NCBI GenBank assembly: GCA_041432705.1
Contig: JAPWAE010000008.1
Span: 1-64,000, forward strand
Direction of reading: 5' to 3'
DNA length: 64,000 nt
Source: Pauljensenia sp018375675
GTDB taxonomy: Bacteria; Actinomycetota; Actinomycetes; Actinomycetales; Actinomycetaceae
The notes under the pieces were generated by a model. The model had not been told where the DNA came from. It ran no database searches and was given only the letters and a program-made list of their open reading frames with translations. Positions 17,783-26,272 of this stretch are shown here, piece after piece; position 1 is the stretch's first letter; the number at the start of each line of letters is the position of its first letter. The position numbers and the translations under genes were made by a program.

Positions 17783-18459
17783 CGTCCCCCCAATGCGAGG
17801 TCGACGACGATGTTGACGGAGTTGAGTAGAGGTTGGCCCTTCGCCCGCGAGTAGTCCGTGTAGGAAATCGTCACCGGGTGCTCGGCGCCGGGAAGGCCAC
17901 AGGCGGCCAGCTGGGAGACGATCTGCGAGGCGTGGGCCATGCGCGCGTGGGTGAGATGCACGTGGGCGAGGGCGTCAGCGCGGATGACGCGCAGCCCGTT
18001 GTGTGTGTCCGTGAGATCCAAGCCCGTGCGCAGCCGGTCCACCGTAGCTCCCAGGCGCAGCATGGCGCGTTTGACCCTACCCGCCGACGACGGGGAACCC
18101 GACAGGAAACGAGAGCCGAGGAGGAATGCGAGGTCCTCCCGGCGTGCCCGCTCGACCATGGCGGCCGCCTCGGCGGGGTCGTGCTGGCCGTCGGCATCGA
18201 AGGTGACCACGTATCGCGCCCCGCGGGCGAGGGCCGCTTCGAAACCGGTTTGGAGGGCAGCGCCCTGCCCCAGGTTGAGCGGATGGCGCGCGGTGTAGGC
18301 ACCCGCGGCGCGGGCGACGGCAGCGGTGTCGTCACTCGACGCGTCATCGACGACGAGGACACGCGGAAAAAAGGTGCGGACTCCCGCGACGACGCCCCCG
18401 ATGACGGACGCCTCGTTGAACGCGGGGATCACCACCCACGTGTCGGAGCCGATCTGCAT
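17779..18459 (-). CDS. Family 2 glycosyltransferase, polyprenyl-phosphate sugar type
   Basis: A 226-residue GT-A fold enzyme with WVVIPAFNE, VVDDASSDDT, GQGAALQTGFEAAL and TFDADGQHDP (the DxD metal motif), typical of DPM1-like synthases that move a sugar to polyprenyl phosphate. No C-terminal membrane helices are present, so membrane contact may come from the DUF2304 partner. The ATG at 18459 is chosen because GACACT lies 6 nt upstream and it leads straight into the domain; in-frame starts further upstream exist. It heads the GT2-DUF2304-LCP-LCP unit. Confidence 0.85.
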   Translation of the reverse strand: MQIGSDTWVVIPAFNEASVIGGVVAGVRTFFPRVLVVDDASSDDTAAVARAAGAYTARHPLNLGQGAALQTGFEAALARGARYVVTFDADGQHDPAEAAAMVERARREDLAFLLGSRFLSGSPSSAGRVKRAMLRLGATVDRLRTGLDLTDTHNGLRVIRADALAHVHLTHARMAHASQIVSQLAACGLPGAEHPVTISYTDYSRAKGQPLLNSVNIVVDLALGGR

Positions 18460-18494
18460 TTGATTAGTGTCGCACATCGGGATGGGCGCGCGCC

Positions 18495-18500
18495 TATAGT
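18495..18500 (+). promoter_or_regulatory. -10 box upstream of the acetyltransferase gene
   Basis: TATAGT is a good -10 hexamer 74 nt before the GTG at 18575; no clear -35 element is visible. It would drive the diacetamido-uronate genes. Confidence 0.4.
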
Positions 18501-18574
18501 GTTGGGTATCCGGAAGAGCGCCGACCGCCCCCGATGCGCGCACGCGCGCACGCAGACAACGACAGGGAGACCCA

Positions 18575-19240
18575 GTGATCGAGCCCAGCGCCGACGTCGC
18601 GCCCAGCGCGATCGTCGCTCCCAGCGCGCGCGTCTGGCACCTCGCCCAGGTGCGCGAGGACGCGCGGATCGGGGATGAGACGATCGTTGGACGTGGCGCC
18701 TACATCGGCGAAGGCGTGAGGGTCGGTGCGCGCTGCAAGATCCAGAACTACGCGCTCGTCTACGAGCCCGCGTCCCTGGCCGACGGCGTTTTTGTTGGCC
18801 CCGCGGCCGTCCTAACGAACGATCACGCTCCTCGTGCGATCAACGCCGACGGCACCCTGAAGAACGCGAGCGACTGGGATCGCGTCGGCGTTACCATCGA
18901 GCGTGGAGCAGCCATCGGAGCGCGCGCCGTCTGCGTGGCCCCCGTTCGCATTGGCGCGTGGGCCTCGGTCGGCGCAGGCGCGGTCGTCACCCGAGACGTC
19001 GCCCCCTACGCTCTCGTCGTCGGCGTCCCCGCGCGCCGCGTCGGGTGGGTCGGCGAGGCCGGGGTGCCCCTCGTGGCCGCCGACATCGCCGCGAACGAGG
19101 CAGGGGAGCGCACGTGGGTGTGTCCGGCCTCGGGACGCCGCTACGTCGAGCGAGACGGCGCCCTGTCGCCCGAGAAACCCCAGACCTCGTCCCCGAATGG
19201 CGTCGAGACGCCTGACCAAACCCGTGAGGACCAGCAGTGA
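18575..19240 (+). CDS. Hexapeptide-repeat N-acetyltransferase, WbpD-like
   Basis: A 221-residue left-handed beta-helix acyltransferase with hexapeptide repeats from residue 5 to about 155 and a C-terminal extension. The order and motifs (KIQNYALVYEPASL, FVGPAAVLTNDHAPRA, VGVPARRVGWV) match the family that acetylates the 3-amino group of UDP-2-acetamido-3-amino-2,3-dideoxy-glucuronate using acetyl-CoA. The start is GTG; the gene ends in a GTGA overlap with the aminotransferase gene, and the dehydrogenase genes for the same pathway lie nearby. Confidence 0.82.
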   Translation: MIEPSADVAPSAIVAPSARVWHLAQVREDARIGDETIVGRGAYIGEGVRVGARCKIQNYALVYEPASLADGVFVGPAAVLTNDHAPRAINADGTLKNASDWDRVGVTIERGAAIGARAVCVAPVRIGAWASVGAGAVVTRDVAPYALVVGVPARRVGWVGEAGVPLVAADIAANEAGERTWVCPASGRRYVERDGALSPEKPQTSSPNGVETPDQTREDQQ

Positions 19241-20337
19241 CGCAGTCGTTCATCCCACCCGCACGCCCGCTCATCGGAGAGGAGGAGATCGACGCGGTCG
19301 CAGCCGTCATGCGCACCGGCATGATCGCCCAGGGACCCCAGGTCGCCGCCTTCGAGGAAGAGTTCTGCGCCGCCCTGGTGCCCGGGACACGGGCCGTCGC
19401 GGTCAACTCGGGGACCTCGGCCCTGCACCTGGGCCTGCTCGCCGCCGGGATCGGTCCGGGCGACGAGGTCATCGTCCCCTCCTTCACCTTCGCGGCCACC
19501 GCCAACTCGGTGGCCATCACCGGCGCGACCCCCGTGTTCGCAGACATCGACCCGCTCACGTTCACGCTCTCCCCGGCCGCCGTCGAGGCCGCGATCACGC
19601 CGCGCACTCGGGCCATCATGCCCGTCCACCTCTACGGCCACCCCGCGCCCATGGACGCCCTCCAGGCGATCGCCGACTCCCGCGGACTGATGGTCTTCGA
19701 GGACGCCGCCCAGGCACACGGCGCGAGCCTGCACGGGCGCGCGGTCGGCTCCTTCGGAACCTTCGCGGCCTTCTCCTTCTATCCGACGAAAAACATGACC
19801 AGCGGCGAGGGTGGTATGGTCACCTCGAGCGCCCCCGAGATCATCCGAGGCGTGAAACTCGCGCGCAACCAGGGCATGGAGACGCGCTACGCCAACGAGA
19901 TCGTGGGCCTGAACAACCGCATGACCGACATCCACGCGGCCATCGGACGCGTGCAGCTCACCAAGGTCGGTGCGTGGACCCGCGCACGCCAGGACAACGC
20001 CGCCTTCCTGGACGCCCACCTGTGCGGCGTCACTGTCCCGCACGTCGCGCCCGGCGCCACGCACGTCTACCACCAGTACACGATCCGCGTGGCCGAGGAC
20101 CGCGACGGTTTTGCCGCCGCGCTGCGCGAGGAATACGGCGTTGGATCGGGCGTCTACTACCCGATCCCGAACCACGAGCTGCCCTCCCTCGCCCGCTTCG
20201 CCCCTGGCCTCGACCTGCCGGCCACGCGCGAGGCCGCAGACCAGGTCCTCTCCCTGCCGATCTACCCCTCCCTGACGCCCGCGGAGCTGGAGCGCATCGC
20301 GAGGGGCGTGAACGCGCTCGCGGGAGCGGGGGCCTGA
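19237..20337 (+). CDS. DegT/DnrJ/EryC1/StrS sugar aminotransferase, WbpE-like
   Basis: A 366-residue PLP enzyme. The Schiff-base lysine is Lys185 in SFYPTKNMTSGEGGM; other family motifs are NSGTSALHLGLLAAGI, EVIVPSFTFAATANS and LYGHPAPMDAL. In this context it should aminate UDP-3-keto-GlcNAcA to UDP-2-acetamido-3-amino-2,3-dideoxy-glucuronate. It starts with GTG overlapping the acetyltransferase stop and is followed 2 nt later by the oxidoreductase gene. Confidence 0.87.
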   Translation: MTQSFIPPARPLIGEEEIDAVAAVMRTGMIAQGPQVAAFEEEFCAALVPGTRAVAVNSGTSALHLGLLAAGIGPGDEVIVPSFTFAATANSVAITGATPVFADIDPLTFTLSPAAVEAAITPRTRAIMPVHLYGHPAPMDALQAIADSRGLMVFEDAAQAHGASLHGRAVGSFGTFAAFSFYPTKNMTSGEGGMVTSSAPEIIRGVKLARNQGMETRYANEIVGLNNRMTDIHAAIGRVQLTKVGAWTRARQDNAAFLDAHLCGVTVPHVAPGATHVYHQYTIRVAEDRDGFAAALREEYGVGSGVYYPIPNHELPSLARFAPGLDLPATREAADQVLSLPIYPSLTPAELERIARGVNALAGAGA

Positions 20338-20338
20338 C

Positions 20339-21322
20339 ATGAGTATTCGCCTCGGAATCCTCGGCATCGGCTCGATGGGCCGACACCACGTGCGCAACGC
20401 CCGCGCCACCGCCGGAGTGGACCTCGTCGCGCTGGCCGACCCGGGTGGCGACCGCTTCGGCGTCGCCGGCGACCTACCCGTCCTGGGCGGCGTTGAGGAA
20501 CTCATCGAGGCCGGCATCGACGCCGCGATCATCGCCGCGCCCACCGCACACCACGAGACCGCAGCCCTGGCGCTCGCCGAGGCCGGGGTGCACACCCTCG
20601 TCGAAAAGCCTCTCGCCACGAGCGTGGAGGCAGGCCGTCGTATCCGCGACGCCTTCGCGGCCGCCGGCCTCGTCGGCGCCGTCGGCTACGTCGAGCGCTG
20701 CAACCCGGCGCTCATCGACATGCGTCGGCGAATCTCGGAGGGGCAGCTCGGCGAGATCGAGCAGATCGCGACGCGCCGCCAGTCCCCCTTCCCCGCCCGC
20801 ATCAGTGATGTTGGCGTGGTGAAGGACCTGGCCACGCACGACGTGGACCTGGCCGCGTGGGTGGCTGGCGCCCCCTACGAGAGCATCTACGCGCGCACGT
20901 CCGCGCGATCGGGGCGAGAGCACGAGGACATGATGGTCGCCTCGGGCGTCCTTGCAGGCGGCATCCTCGTCAACCACCTCGTCAACTGGCTGACCCCCTA
21001 CAAGGACCGCACGACGATCGTGACGGGCGAGCGCGGCGCCCTCGTCGCAGACACCGCGATGGGGGACCTGACCTTCTACGAGAACGGCCACGCGCCCCTG
21101 CAATGGGACGCCATCGCCGCTTTCCGCGGGGTGAGTGAGGGCCAGGTCGTGCGCTACGCGCTCACCAAGCGCGAACCCCTCGCCCTCGAACATGAGCGCT
21201 TCCGCGATGCGATCCTCGGCGTGGGCGCCGAGCACGTCACGATGGACGAGGCCCTGGACAACCTGCGCGTCGTCGAGGCCATCCTCTCTTCTGCAGCGTC
21301 CGGGCGTTCCGTCGACCTGTAG
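20339..21322 (+). CDS. Gfo/Idh/MocA family oxidoreductase, WbpB-like
   Basis: A 327-residue NAD(P)-dependent dehydrogenase with the N-terminal Rossmann motif LGIGSMGRHH and the family EKPLA motif. In the WbpA-B-E-D route it would oxidise C3 of UDP-GlcNAcA to the 3-keto sugar that the adjacent aminotransferase uses. A typical alpha/beta C-terminal domain follows. It starts 2 nt after the aminotransferase stop and ends 10 bp before a convergent glycosyltransferase gene. Confidence 0.85.
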   Translation: MSIRLGILGIGSMGRHHVRNARATAGVDLVALADPGGDRFGVAGDLPVLGGVEELIEAGIDAAIIAAPTAHHETAALALAEAGVHTLVEKPLATSVEAGRRIRDAFAAAGLVGAVGYVERCNPALIDMRRRISEGQLGEIEQIATRRQSPFPARISDVGVVKDLATHDVDLAAWVAGAPYESIYARTSARSGREHEDMMVASGVLAGGILVNHLVNWLTPYKDRTTIVTGERGALVADTAMGDLTFYENGHAPLQWDAIAAFRGVSEGQVVRYALTKREPLALEHERFRDAILGVGAEHVTMDEALDNLRVVEAILSSAASGRSVDL

Positions 21323-21331
21323 AGCGCGGCG

Positions 21332-22435
21332 TTAGCGGGTCACGTCGGCGTAGATGGCGCGCAGTTGTTCGGTCGACGCCTGCAGCGAGCGTTCCTTGTC
21401 CACCCACGCGCGGCACTGCGCCCCGCGATCCGCGCGCTCGTCCTCCGACCAGGCCAAGGCCTCGTCGATGGAGCGGGCGAGAGCGTCCGGCGAGCGCTCC
21501 TGTGTGAGCAGCGAGGCCCCGGTCGCGATCATCTCCGGCGTGCCTCCCGTGGAATAGGCGATGACGGGAACGCCGCACGCCTGCGCCTCGAGTAGGACGA
21601 GTCCCGCGGCCTCCTGCCTCCCCTGCGTCGGCTTCGTGGGCAGCACGAGGACGTGGGCGCGGCGAATCCAGTCGCGCACCCCCTCGCGATCCATCCGTCC
21701 CGCGAACGTCACGTGGGCGGGAGCGTTCGCGCGCAGACCCACCTCCAGTGGCCCGTCTCCGACGAGTACGAGGCGATGCGGGCGGCGCCCCACGAGCGCG
21801 GCGGACGCCCGTGCCAGGTCATCCACCCCCTTGAGGCGGCTGAGCGCGCCCACGAACAGGACGACGGGCTCCTCGCGCGATTCTGCTGCGTTCGGGACGG
21901 GAGTCCACCAATGTGTGTCGACACCCTGATAGTGGATGCTCAGGCGCTCCGGATTAGCGCCCGCACCCAGCGCGACGTCCGCCAGGTACCGGGAGACGGC
22001 CAGCAGCCGGGTCGCGCCCTCGAAGGCCGCCTTCCGGTTGCGCGCGTTCCACGCGGCACCCGCGCCCCGCCCGAGCCTCGGGTAGGCGTCCCCGCCGTGC
22101 AGCGTCACCACGAGGGGAGCGCCCGTGTCACGTGCGGCCCCCGCGGCCGGCAGGGCCCAGGTCGCCTGATGCTGGTGAATAACGTCCGGGCGCCACGACG
22201 CGATCGCGTGGCGCATCCGTCCGAGGCCCCGCGCCTGCGCGGCCACGCGAAGTGGGAGGGTTCCTCCGAGCGTGCGAGGAGCGGCCTCGTCGATCGGGAT
22301 CGCGACGGCCGGATCGGTAACGCGCGCCGCAAGCGTGAAGATCCGCCAATCGAGCTCCGGCATCGCGAGGGCGTGTGAGAGCGCGAAGTAGGTCGGGGGA
22401 ACCAGCAGGGTTCCCTTCGTCAGGGCAACCCTCAC
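21332..22435 (-). CDS. Glycosyltransferase family 4 (GT-B fold)
   Basis: A 367-residue retaining glycosyltransferase. The C-terminal donor-binding half shows VLFVGALSRLKGVDDL, LVLVGDGPLE, HVLVLPTKPTQGRQEAAGLVLLEAQACGVPV with the EX7E-type signature, and YSTGGTPEM. The N-terminal half has QHQATWALPAAG and TLHGGDAYPR. Start codons are uncertain: GTG at 22435 gives MRVALTKG, a typical start, whereas an open frame begins with TTG at 22495; a TAGGAT -10 candidate lies just upstream. Donor and acceptor sugars are unknown. Confidence 0.82.
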   Translation of the reverse strand: MRVALTKGTLLVPPTYFALSHALAMPELDWRIFTLAARVTDPAVAIPIDEAAPRTLGGTLPLRVAAQARGLGRMRHAIASWRPDVIHQHQATWALPAAGAARDTGAPLVVTLHGGDAYPRLGRGAGAAWNARNRKAAFEGATRLLAVSRYLADVALGAGANPERLSIHYQGVDTHWWTPVPNAAESREEPVVLFVGALSRLKGVDDLARASAALVGRRPHRLVLVGDGPLEVGLRANAPAHVTFAGRMDREGVRDWIRRAHVLVLPTKPTQGRQEAAGLVLLEAQACGVPVIAYSTGGTPEMIATGASLLTQERSPDALARSIDEALAWSEDERADRGAQCRAWVDKERSLQASTEQLRAIYADVTR

Positions 22436-22513
22436 GAGTTCCACCCGAGGGCGGGCGCGGATCGGTGAACGGGCATGCCACCATCCTAGGGGCAAGCCGC
22501 GCGCCCCAGGTGA

Positions 22514-22519
22514 TTAAAT
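22514..22519 (+). promoter_or_regulatory. -10 box for the flippase gene, 6 nt before ATG
   Basis: TTAAAT ends 6 nt before the ATG at 22526 and no ribosome-binding site is present; leaderless transcription is likely. Confidence 0.4.
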
Positions 22520-22525
22520 GAGTCC

Positions 22526-23815
22526 ATGACGAATGCACCTGCCCGCCCCGCCCGCTCGGGCGTCCTCGCGCAGGTGCTTACCCTCCTCGGCGGCACCCTC
22601 CTCGCCCAGGTCATCGCCTTCGTCGCCCAGATCGGCGTCGCCCGTCTCTACACGGACACGGACCTGGGGTATCTGGGTATCTTCACGTCCGCTGCGACGC
22701 TCGGCGCCGCCGTCGCGGGTGCCCGCTTCGACCTCAGCATCGTCCTGCCCGCCCCGGGGGACGAGGCCTCGGCCCGGTCCCTGGCCCGCCTGGCCTCGCG
22801 CTGCGTGCTGGTCGCCTCCGCTCTGGCCACCTTGATTGCGGCCGCCGCATGGCCGTGGGTGAGCGCGCACTACGGGAGCGCGCTCGCGGGCTGGATGCTT
22901 GCCGTTGGCGTCTCTGTCCTGTTCCTGGCTCAGGGGCAGGTGTGCTCCTACTGGTTGACCCGGCACCGCCGCTTCCAGGCGATCGCGAGTTCCTCCGTGG
23001 TGCGCGCCCTCGGGATCGCGGTCCTGCAGCTGGTGTGCGGTTTCCTGGCCAACGGCGGCTTGGGCGCGGCGATTGGGGCGACGATCGCGGGCCAGGGCCT
23101 CGCCGTCGCCTACCTGTCGTGGCACGCCCGTGACGCCCGCGAGCGTCAGGACGCCGATCCGACCCTGCGCGAGGTGGCCTCGCGCTACCGCAAGATGGCC
23201 CTCGTGGGTGTGCCCAACGTCATCGTCGACGCGGTGCGCACGAGCGCGATCCCGATGCTCATTGCCACGTATTCCGTGGCCTCGCTCGGCCAATTCAACA
23301 TGGCGTGGCTGGCCCTGCAGGCCCCGGTTGCCCTCATCGCGGGGGCGCTGTCGCAGGTGTACCTGCCGCGCCTGTCGGACACCCCTCCCGGTGAGATGAC
23401 CCGAGTCGTCGTGCGTGTGGGCGGCATCGCCTTGGGGTGCTCGATCCCCGTGTTCGCCCTGCTCGCGTGGGCGAGCCCCGCTCTTTTCCCCCTCGTGTTT
23501 GGGGCGCGCTGGGAGGTGGCCGGGTACTTCGCTCGATCCCTGGCCCCCTGGCTGGCCCTCACGGTCGCGACCTCGCCGCTCTCCAACGTGTTCGTCGCTA
23601 CCTACCACCAGCGCCGCATGCTGGCCTTCGCGTGCGTGTACTGTGCGGCACCGCTGATCTGGCTCGCGTGCAGCCCCTACGGCGTGGAGACCACAGTCGC
23701 GGTGCTGGGCGCCCTCATGGCCATTCTGCTGGTGGGCATGCTGGCGATGGCGTTCCTGACGGCGCGCGCCTACGACCGCGGGGACGGCGCGCGCGCGGCG
23801 AGGGCCCGCTCGTAG
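22526..23815 (+). CDS. Wzx-type lipid-linked oligosaccharide flippase
   Basis: A 429-residue polytopic membrane protein of the MOP/polysaccharide-synthase superfamily, with about 12 hydrophobic segments starting at residue 12. The N-terminus (GVLAQVLTLLGGTLLAQ, then ARLYTDTDLGYLGIF) is typical of O-antigen or capsule repeat-unit flippases that move undecaprenyl-linked oligosaccharides across the membrane. It lies among glycosyltransferase genes. Its 3' end overlaps the convergent glycosyltransferase gene by 46 bp. Confidence 0.85.
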   Translation: MTNAPARPARSGVLAQVLTLLGGTLLAQVIAFVAQIGVARLYTDTDLGYLGIFTSAATLGAAVAGARFDLSIVLPAPGDEASARSLARLASRCVLVASALATLIAAAAWPWVSAHYGSALAGWMLAVGVSVLFLAQGQVCSYWLTRHRRFQAIASSSVVRALGIAVLQLVCGFLANGGLGAAIGATIAGQGLAVAYLSWHARDARERQDADPTLREVASRYRKMALVGVPNVIVDAVRTSAIPMLIATYSVASLGQFNMAWLALQAPVALIAGALSQVYLPRLSDTPPGEMTRVVVRVGGIALGCSIPVFALLAWASPALFPLVFGARWEVAGYFARSLAPWLALTVATSPLSNVFVATYHQRRMLAFACVYCAAPLIWLACSPYGVETTVAVLGALMAILLVGMLAMAFLTARAYDRGDGARAARARS

Positions 23816-24894
23816 GCCTCGCGCAGGCGCGCGGCGCCCTCCTCCCAGGTGGGGATCGTGGGCGCGGTGAAAGCCTCGATATCCTCGCGCGTGATGCGCT
23901 CCAGGGCCCCGATGAGGTCGCGCTCCGGATCCTCCAGCACCCACGTCTGGGCCTGATCGCCCAGGTATCGGCGGGCCTCGGACAGGGGAGAACATAGCGC
24001 AGGAACTCCCGCCGCGAAGGCCTCCATCATCTTGTTGGGTGTGGACATGCGGTGCGACAGGCACCCGGACTCGATGAGGCACAGCGCCACGTCAGCACCG
24101 CGCGTCATGGCGAGGACCTGGTCCGGCTCCACGGGCGGCAGGCGGTGAATGTTCGGGTGGGCTGCTGCGGCCCGCTCGACCTCGGGCAGCAGGGCACCCG
24201 TACCGACGAAGACGATGTGCGCGTCGCTCACCTGCTCAAAAGCGCGCAGAATCAACGGAATATTGCGCCCGGGCGCCAGGTAGCCCGAATGTAGGTACAG
24301 GAGAGCGTCCTCGGGTATGCCCAGCTGCGCGCGCAGGTCGATGACCCCCTCCGCGCCCGTCGGAGCGTTCGTCACGACGACGGGATCCACGCCCGGGTAG
24401 GCCTCGCGATACCACTGAGCGATCGACTCGTTGACCACGGACACCACGTCCGCGCGGCGGATGTAGTGGCGCTCGATGACGCGCTGGAGGCGCTGGCGCA
24501 GGCCCGCCGACCCCACCGTCTCCGTCTCAAGCTCGTGCGCGTTGTACGCAAACACCGCGCCCGTGCGCCGCGCCAACGCGTGCGCGAGGGGCAGCAGGAA
24601 GAGGTTCTGCGCGGAGACGGCCGACACGCGCTGCCTTGCGAACCGCCGATACACCCGAGCGCCCCACGCCACGACGACCCTGGGACCACCCAGGGGCGTG
24701 CCCAGGGAGGCTCCCCGAATCCGCGTGAGGTGCACGGTGGGGGCCACGGCCTCGTCCGCGGGGAGCTTGCCCTGATCGATGCCGACGACGTGCGTCTGCG
24801 AGAAAAGCGGGGACAGCGAACGCGCGATCTTCACCAGGCGACCGGGCGAGGCCAGGTTCGACGGGTAGAGCAGGAGATTGAGCGCGCGATCCAC
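23770..24894 (-). CDS. Glycosyltransferase family 4 (GT-B fold)
   Basis: A 374-residue glycosyltransferase with an N-terminal acceptor half (ALNLLLYPSNLASPGRLVKIARSL), AYNAHELETETVG, and a C-terminal donor half with YLHSGYLAPGRNIPLILRAFEQV, IVFVGTGALLPE and NKMMEAFAAGVPALCS. The frame is open to 24996, but the GTG at 24894 has TACAAT 6 nt upstream, a leaderless start that fixes the N-terminus. It is divergent from the UDP-sugar dehydrogenase gene. Substrates are not deducible. Confidence 0.83.
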   Translation of the reverse strand: MDRALNLLLYPSNLASPGRLVKIARSLSPLFSQTHVVGIDQGKLPADEAVAPTVHLTRIRGASLGTPLGGPRVVVAWGARVYRRFARQRVSAVSAQNLFLLPLAHALARRTGAVFAYNAHELETETVGSAGLRQRLQRVIERHYIRRADVVSVVNESIAQWYREAYPGVDPVVVTNAPTGAEGVIDLRAQLGIPEDALLYLHSGYLAPGRNIPLILRAFEQVSDAHIVFVGTGALLPEVERAAAAHPNIHRLPPVEPDQVLAMTRGADVALCLIESGCLSHRMSTPNKMMEAFAAGVPALCSPLSEARRYLGDQAQTWVLEDPERDLIGALERITREDIEAFTAPTIPTWEEGAARLREAYERALAARAPSPRS

Positions 24895-24900
24895 GCCCCC

Positions 24901-24927
24901 ATTGTAGGTGGGGTGGGGCACTACACT
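24901..24927. promoter_or_regulatory. Divergent -10 boxes between glycosyltransferase and UDP-sugar dehydrogenase genes
   Basis: Minus-strand TACAAT (24906-24901) is 6 nt before the GTG at 24894. Plus-strand TACACT (24922-24927) is 40 nt before the ATG at 24968, which has its own ribosome-binding site. Confidence 0.45.
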
Positions 24928-24967
24928 GGAGGGGAACAACGAGGCCGGGGACGGAAAGGGGAGCCGC

Positions 24968-26272
24968 ATGCGCATCGCGGTTGTCGGCATGGGCAAGATC
25001 GGTCTGCCGCTGGCGGTGCACTACGCGCGCGGCGGGCACAGCGTCGTCGGCGTGGACGTGAACCCCCGGGTGGTCACCCTCATCAACGAGGGCGTGGAGC
25101 CCTTCCCGGGCGAGGCCCACCTCGCCGAGTACCTGCCTCCGCTCGCCTCATCCGGCGCCCTGCGCGCCACGACCGAGTACGCCGAGGCGATCCCCGACGC
25201 CGACGCGGTCGTCATGGTCGTGCCCCTTGTTGTCGATGACGAGAGCCGCCCCGACTTCCGCGTCATGGACGCAGCCACCCGCTCCATGGCCGCGCACCTC
25301 ACGCCCGGCACCCTCGTCTCCTACGAGACCACCCTGCCAGTGGGCACGACGCGCGGTCGCTACAAGCCCCTCATCGAGGAGGTTTCCGGCCTGGTCGAGG
25401 GTCGCGACTTCGACGTCGTGTTCTCGCCCGAGCGCGTCCTCACCGGCCGCGTCTTCGCCGACCTGGCGCGCTACCCGAAGCTCGTGGGGGGCCTCAGCGA
25501 ATCCGGCGAGGCGCGCGGCGTTTCCTTCTACGAGGCTGTCCTCTCGTTCGATGAGCGCGACGACCTGCCGCGTCCCAACGGCGTGTGGCCCATGGGCGGG
25601 GCCGAGGCCGCCGAGATGGCCAAGCTCGCCGAGACCACCTACCGAGACGTCAACATCGGTCTGGCTAACCAGTTTGCGCGCTACGCGGACGCGGTCGGCA
25701 TCGACGTCGCTCGCGTCATCGAGGCCTGCAACTCCCAGCCCTACTCCCACATTCACCGGCCCGGCATCGCGGTCGGCGGCCACTGCATCCCCGTCTACCC
25801 GCGCCTGTACCTGGCCGGCGACCCGGAGGCGACCGTCGTGTCCGCCGCGCGCGCCGCGAACGCCGCCATGCCCGCCTACGCGGTCTCCCGCGCCGCCGCC
25901 CTGCTCGGTTCCCTCGAGGGCCTGCGCGTCGCGGTCCTGGGTGCCGCCTACCGTGGCGGGGTTAAGGAAACCGCTTTCTCCGGCGTCTTCGGCGTCACCT
26001 GTGCGCTGCGAGAGGCCGGGGCGCAGGTGAGCGTTCATGATCCGCTGTATTCCGACGACGAGCTGGCGGCCTTCGGGTGGGAGGCCTACCACCTCGGCGA
26101 GCCGGTGGACGTCGCCATCGTCCAGGCCGACCACGCCGGCTACAGGGACCTGGCTCCCGCCGACCTGCCCGGAGTGCGCCTCCTCGTCGACGGCCGCGCC
26201 ATCACCTCACCCGAGGCCTGGGCCGGCACCCCGCGCATCACCATCGGTGGGGGAAGCGCTCCCGCATGCTAG
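24968..26272 (+). CDS. UDP-N-acetyl-D-glucosamine 6-dehydrogenase, WbpA/WecC-like
   Basis: A 434-residue nucleotide-sugar dehydrogenase, expected to oxidise UDP-GlcNAc (or UDP-ManNAc) at C6 to the uronic acid with two NAD+. It has the N-terminal Rossmann motif VVGMGKIGLPLAVHYA, SYETTLPVGTTR, SPERVLTG, the central KLAETTYRDVNIGLANQFA helix and the catalytic cysteine in VGGHCIPVYP. A Tyr replaces the Asp of the usual CIPVDP. With the WbpB-, WbpE- and WbpD-like genes it completes a route to UDP-GlcNAc(3NAc)A. The ATG has a GGAAAGGGGA ribosome-binding site. Confidence 0.88.
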   Translation: MRIAVVGMGKIGLPLAVHYARGGHSVVGVDVNPRVVTLINEGVEPFPGEAHLAEYLPPLASSGALRATTEYAEAIPDADAVVMVVPLVVDDESRPDFRVMDAATRSMAAHLTPGTLVSYETTLPVGTTRGRYKPLIEEVSGLVEGRDFDVVFSPERVLTGRVFADLARYPKLVGGLSESGEARGVSFYEAVLSFDERDDLPRPNGVWPMGGAEAAEMAKLAETTYRDVNIGLANQFARYADAVGIDVARVIEACNSQPYSHIHRPGIAVGGHCIPVYPRLYLAGDPEATVVSAARAANAAMPAYAVSRAAALLGSLEGLRVAVLGAAYRGGVKETAFSGVFGVTCALREAGAQVSVHDPLYSDDELAAFGWEAYHLGEPVDVAIVQADHAGYRDLAPADLPGVRLLVDGRAITSPEAWAGTPRITIGGGSAPAC

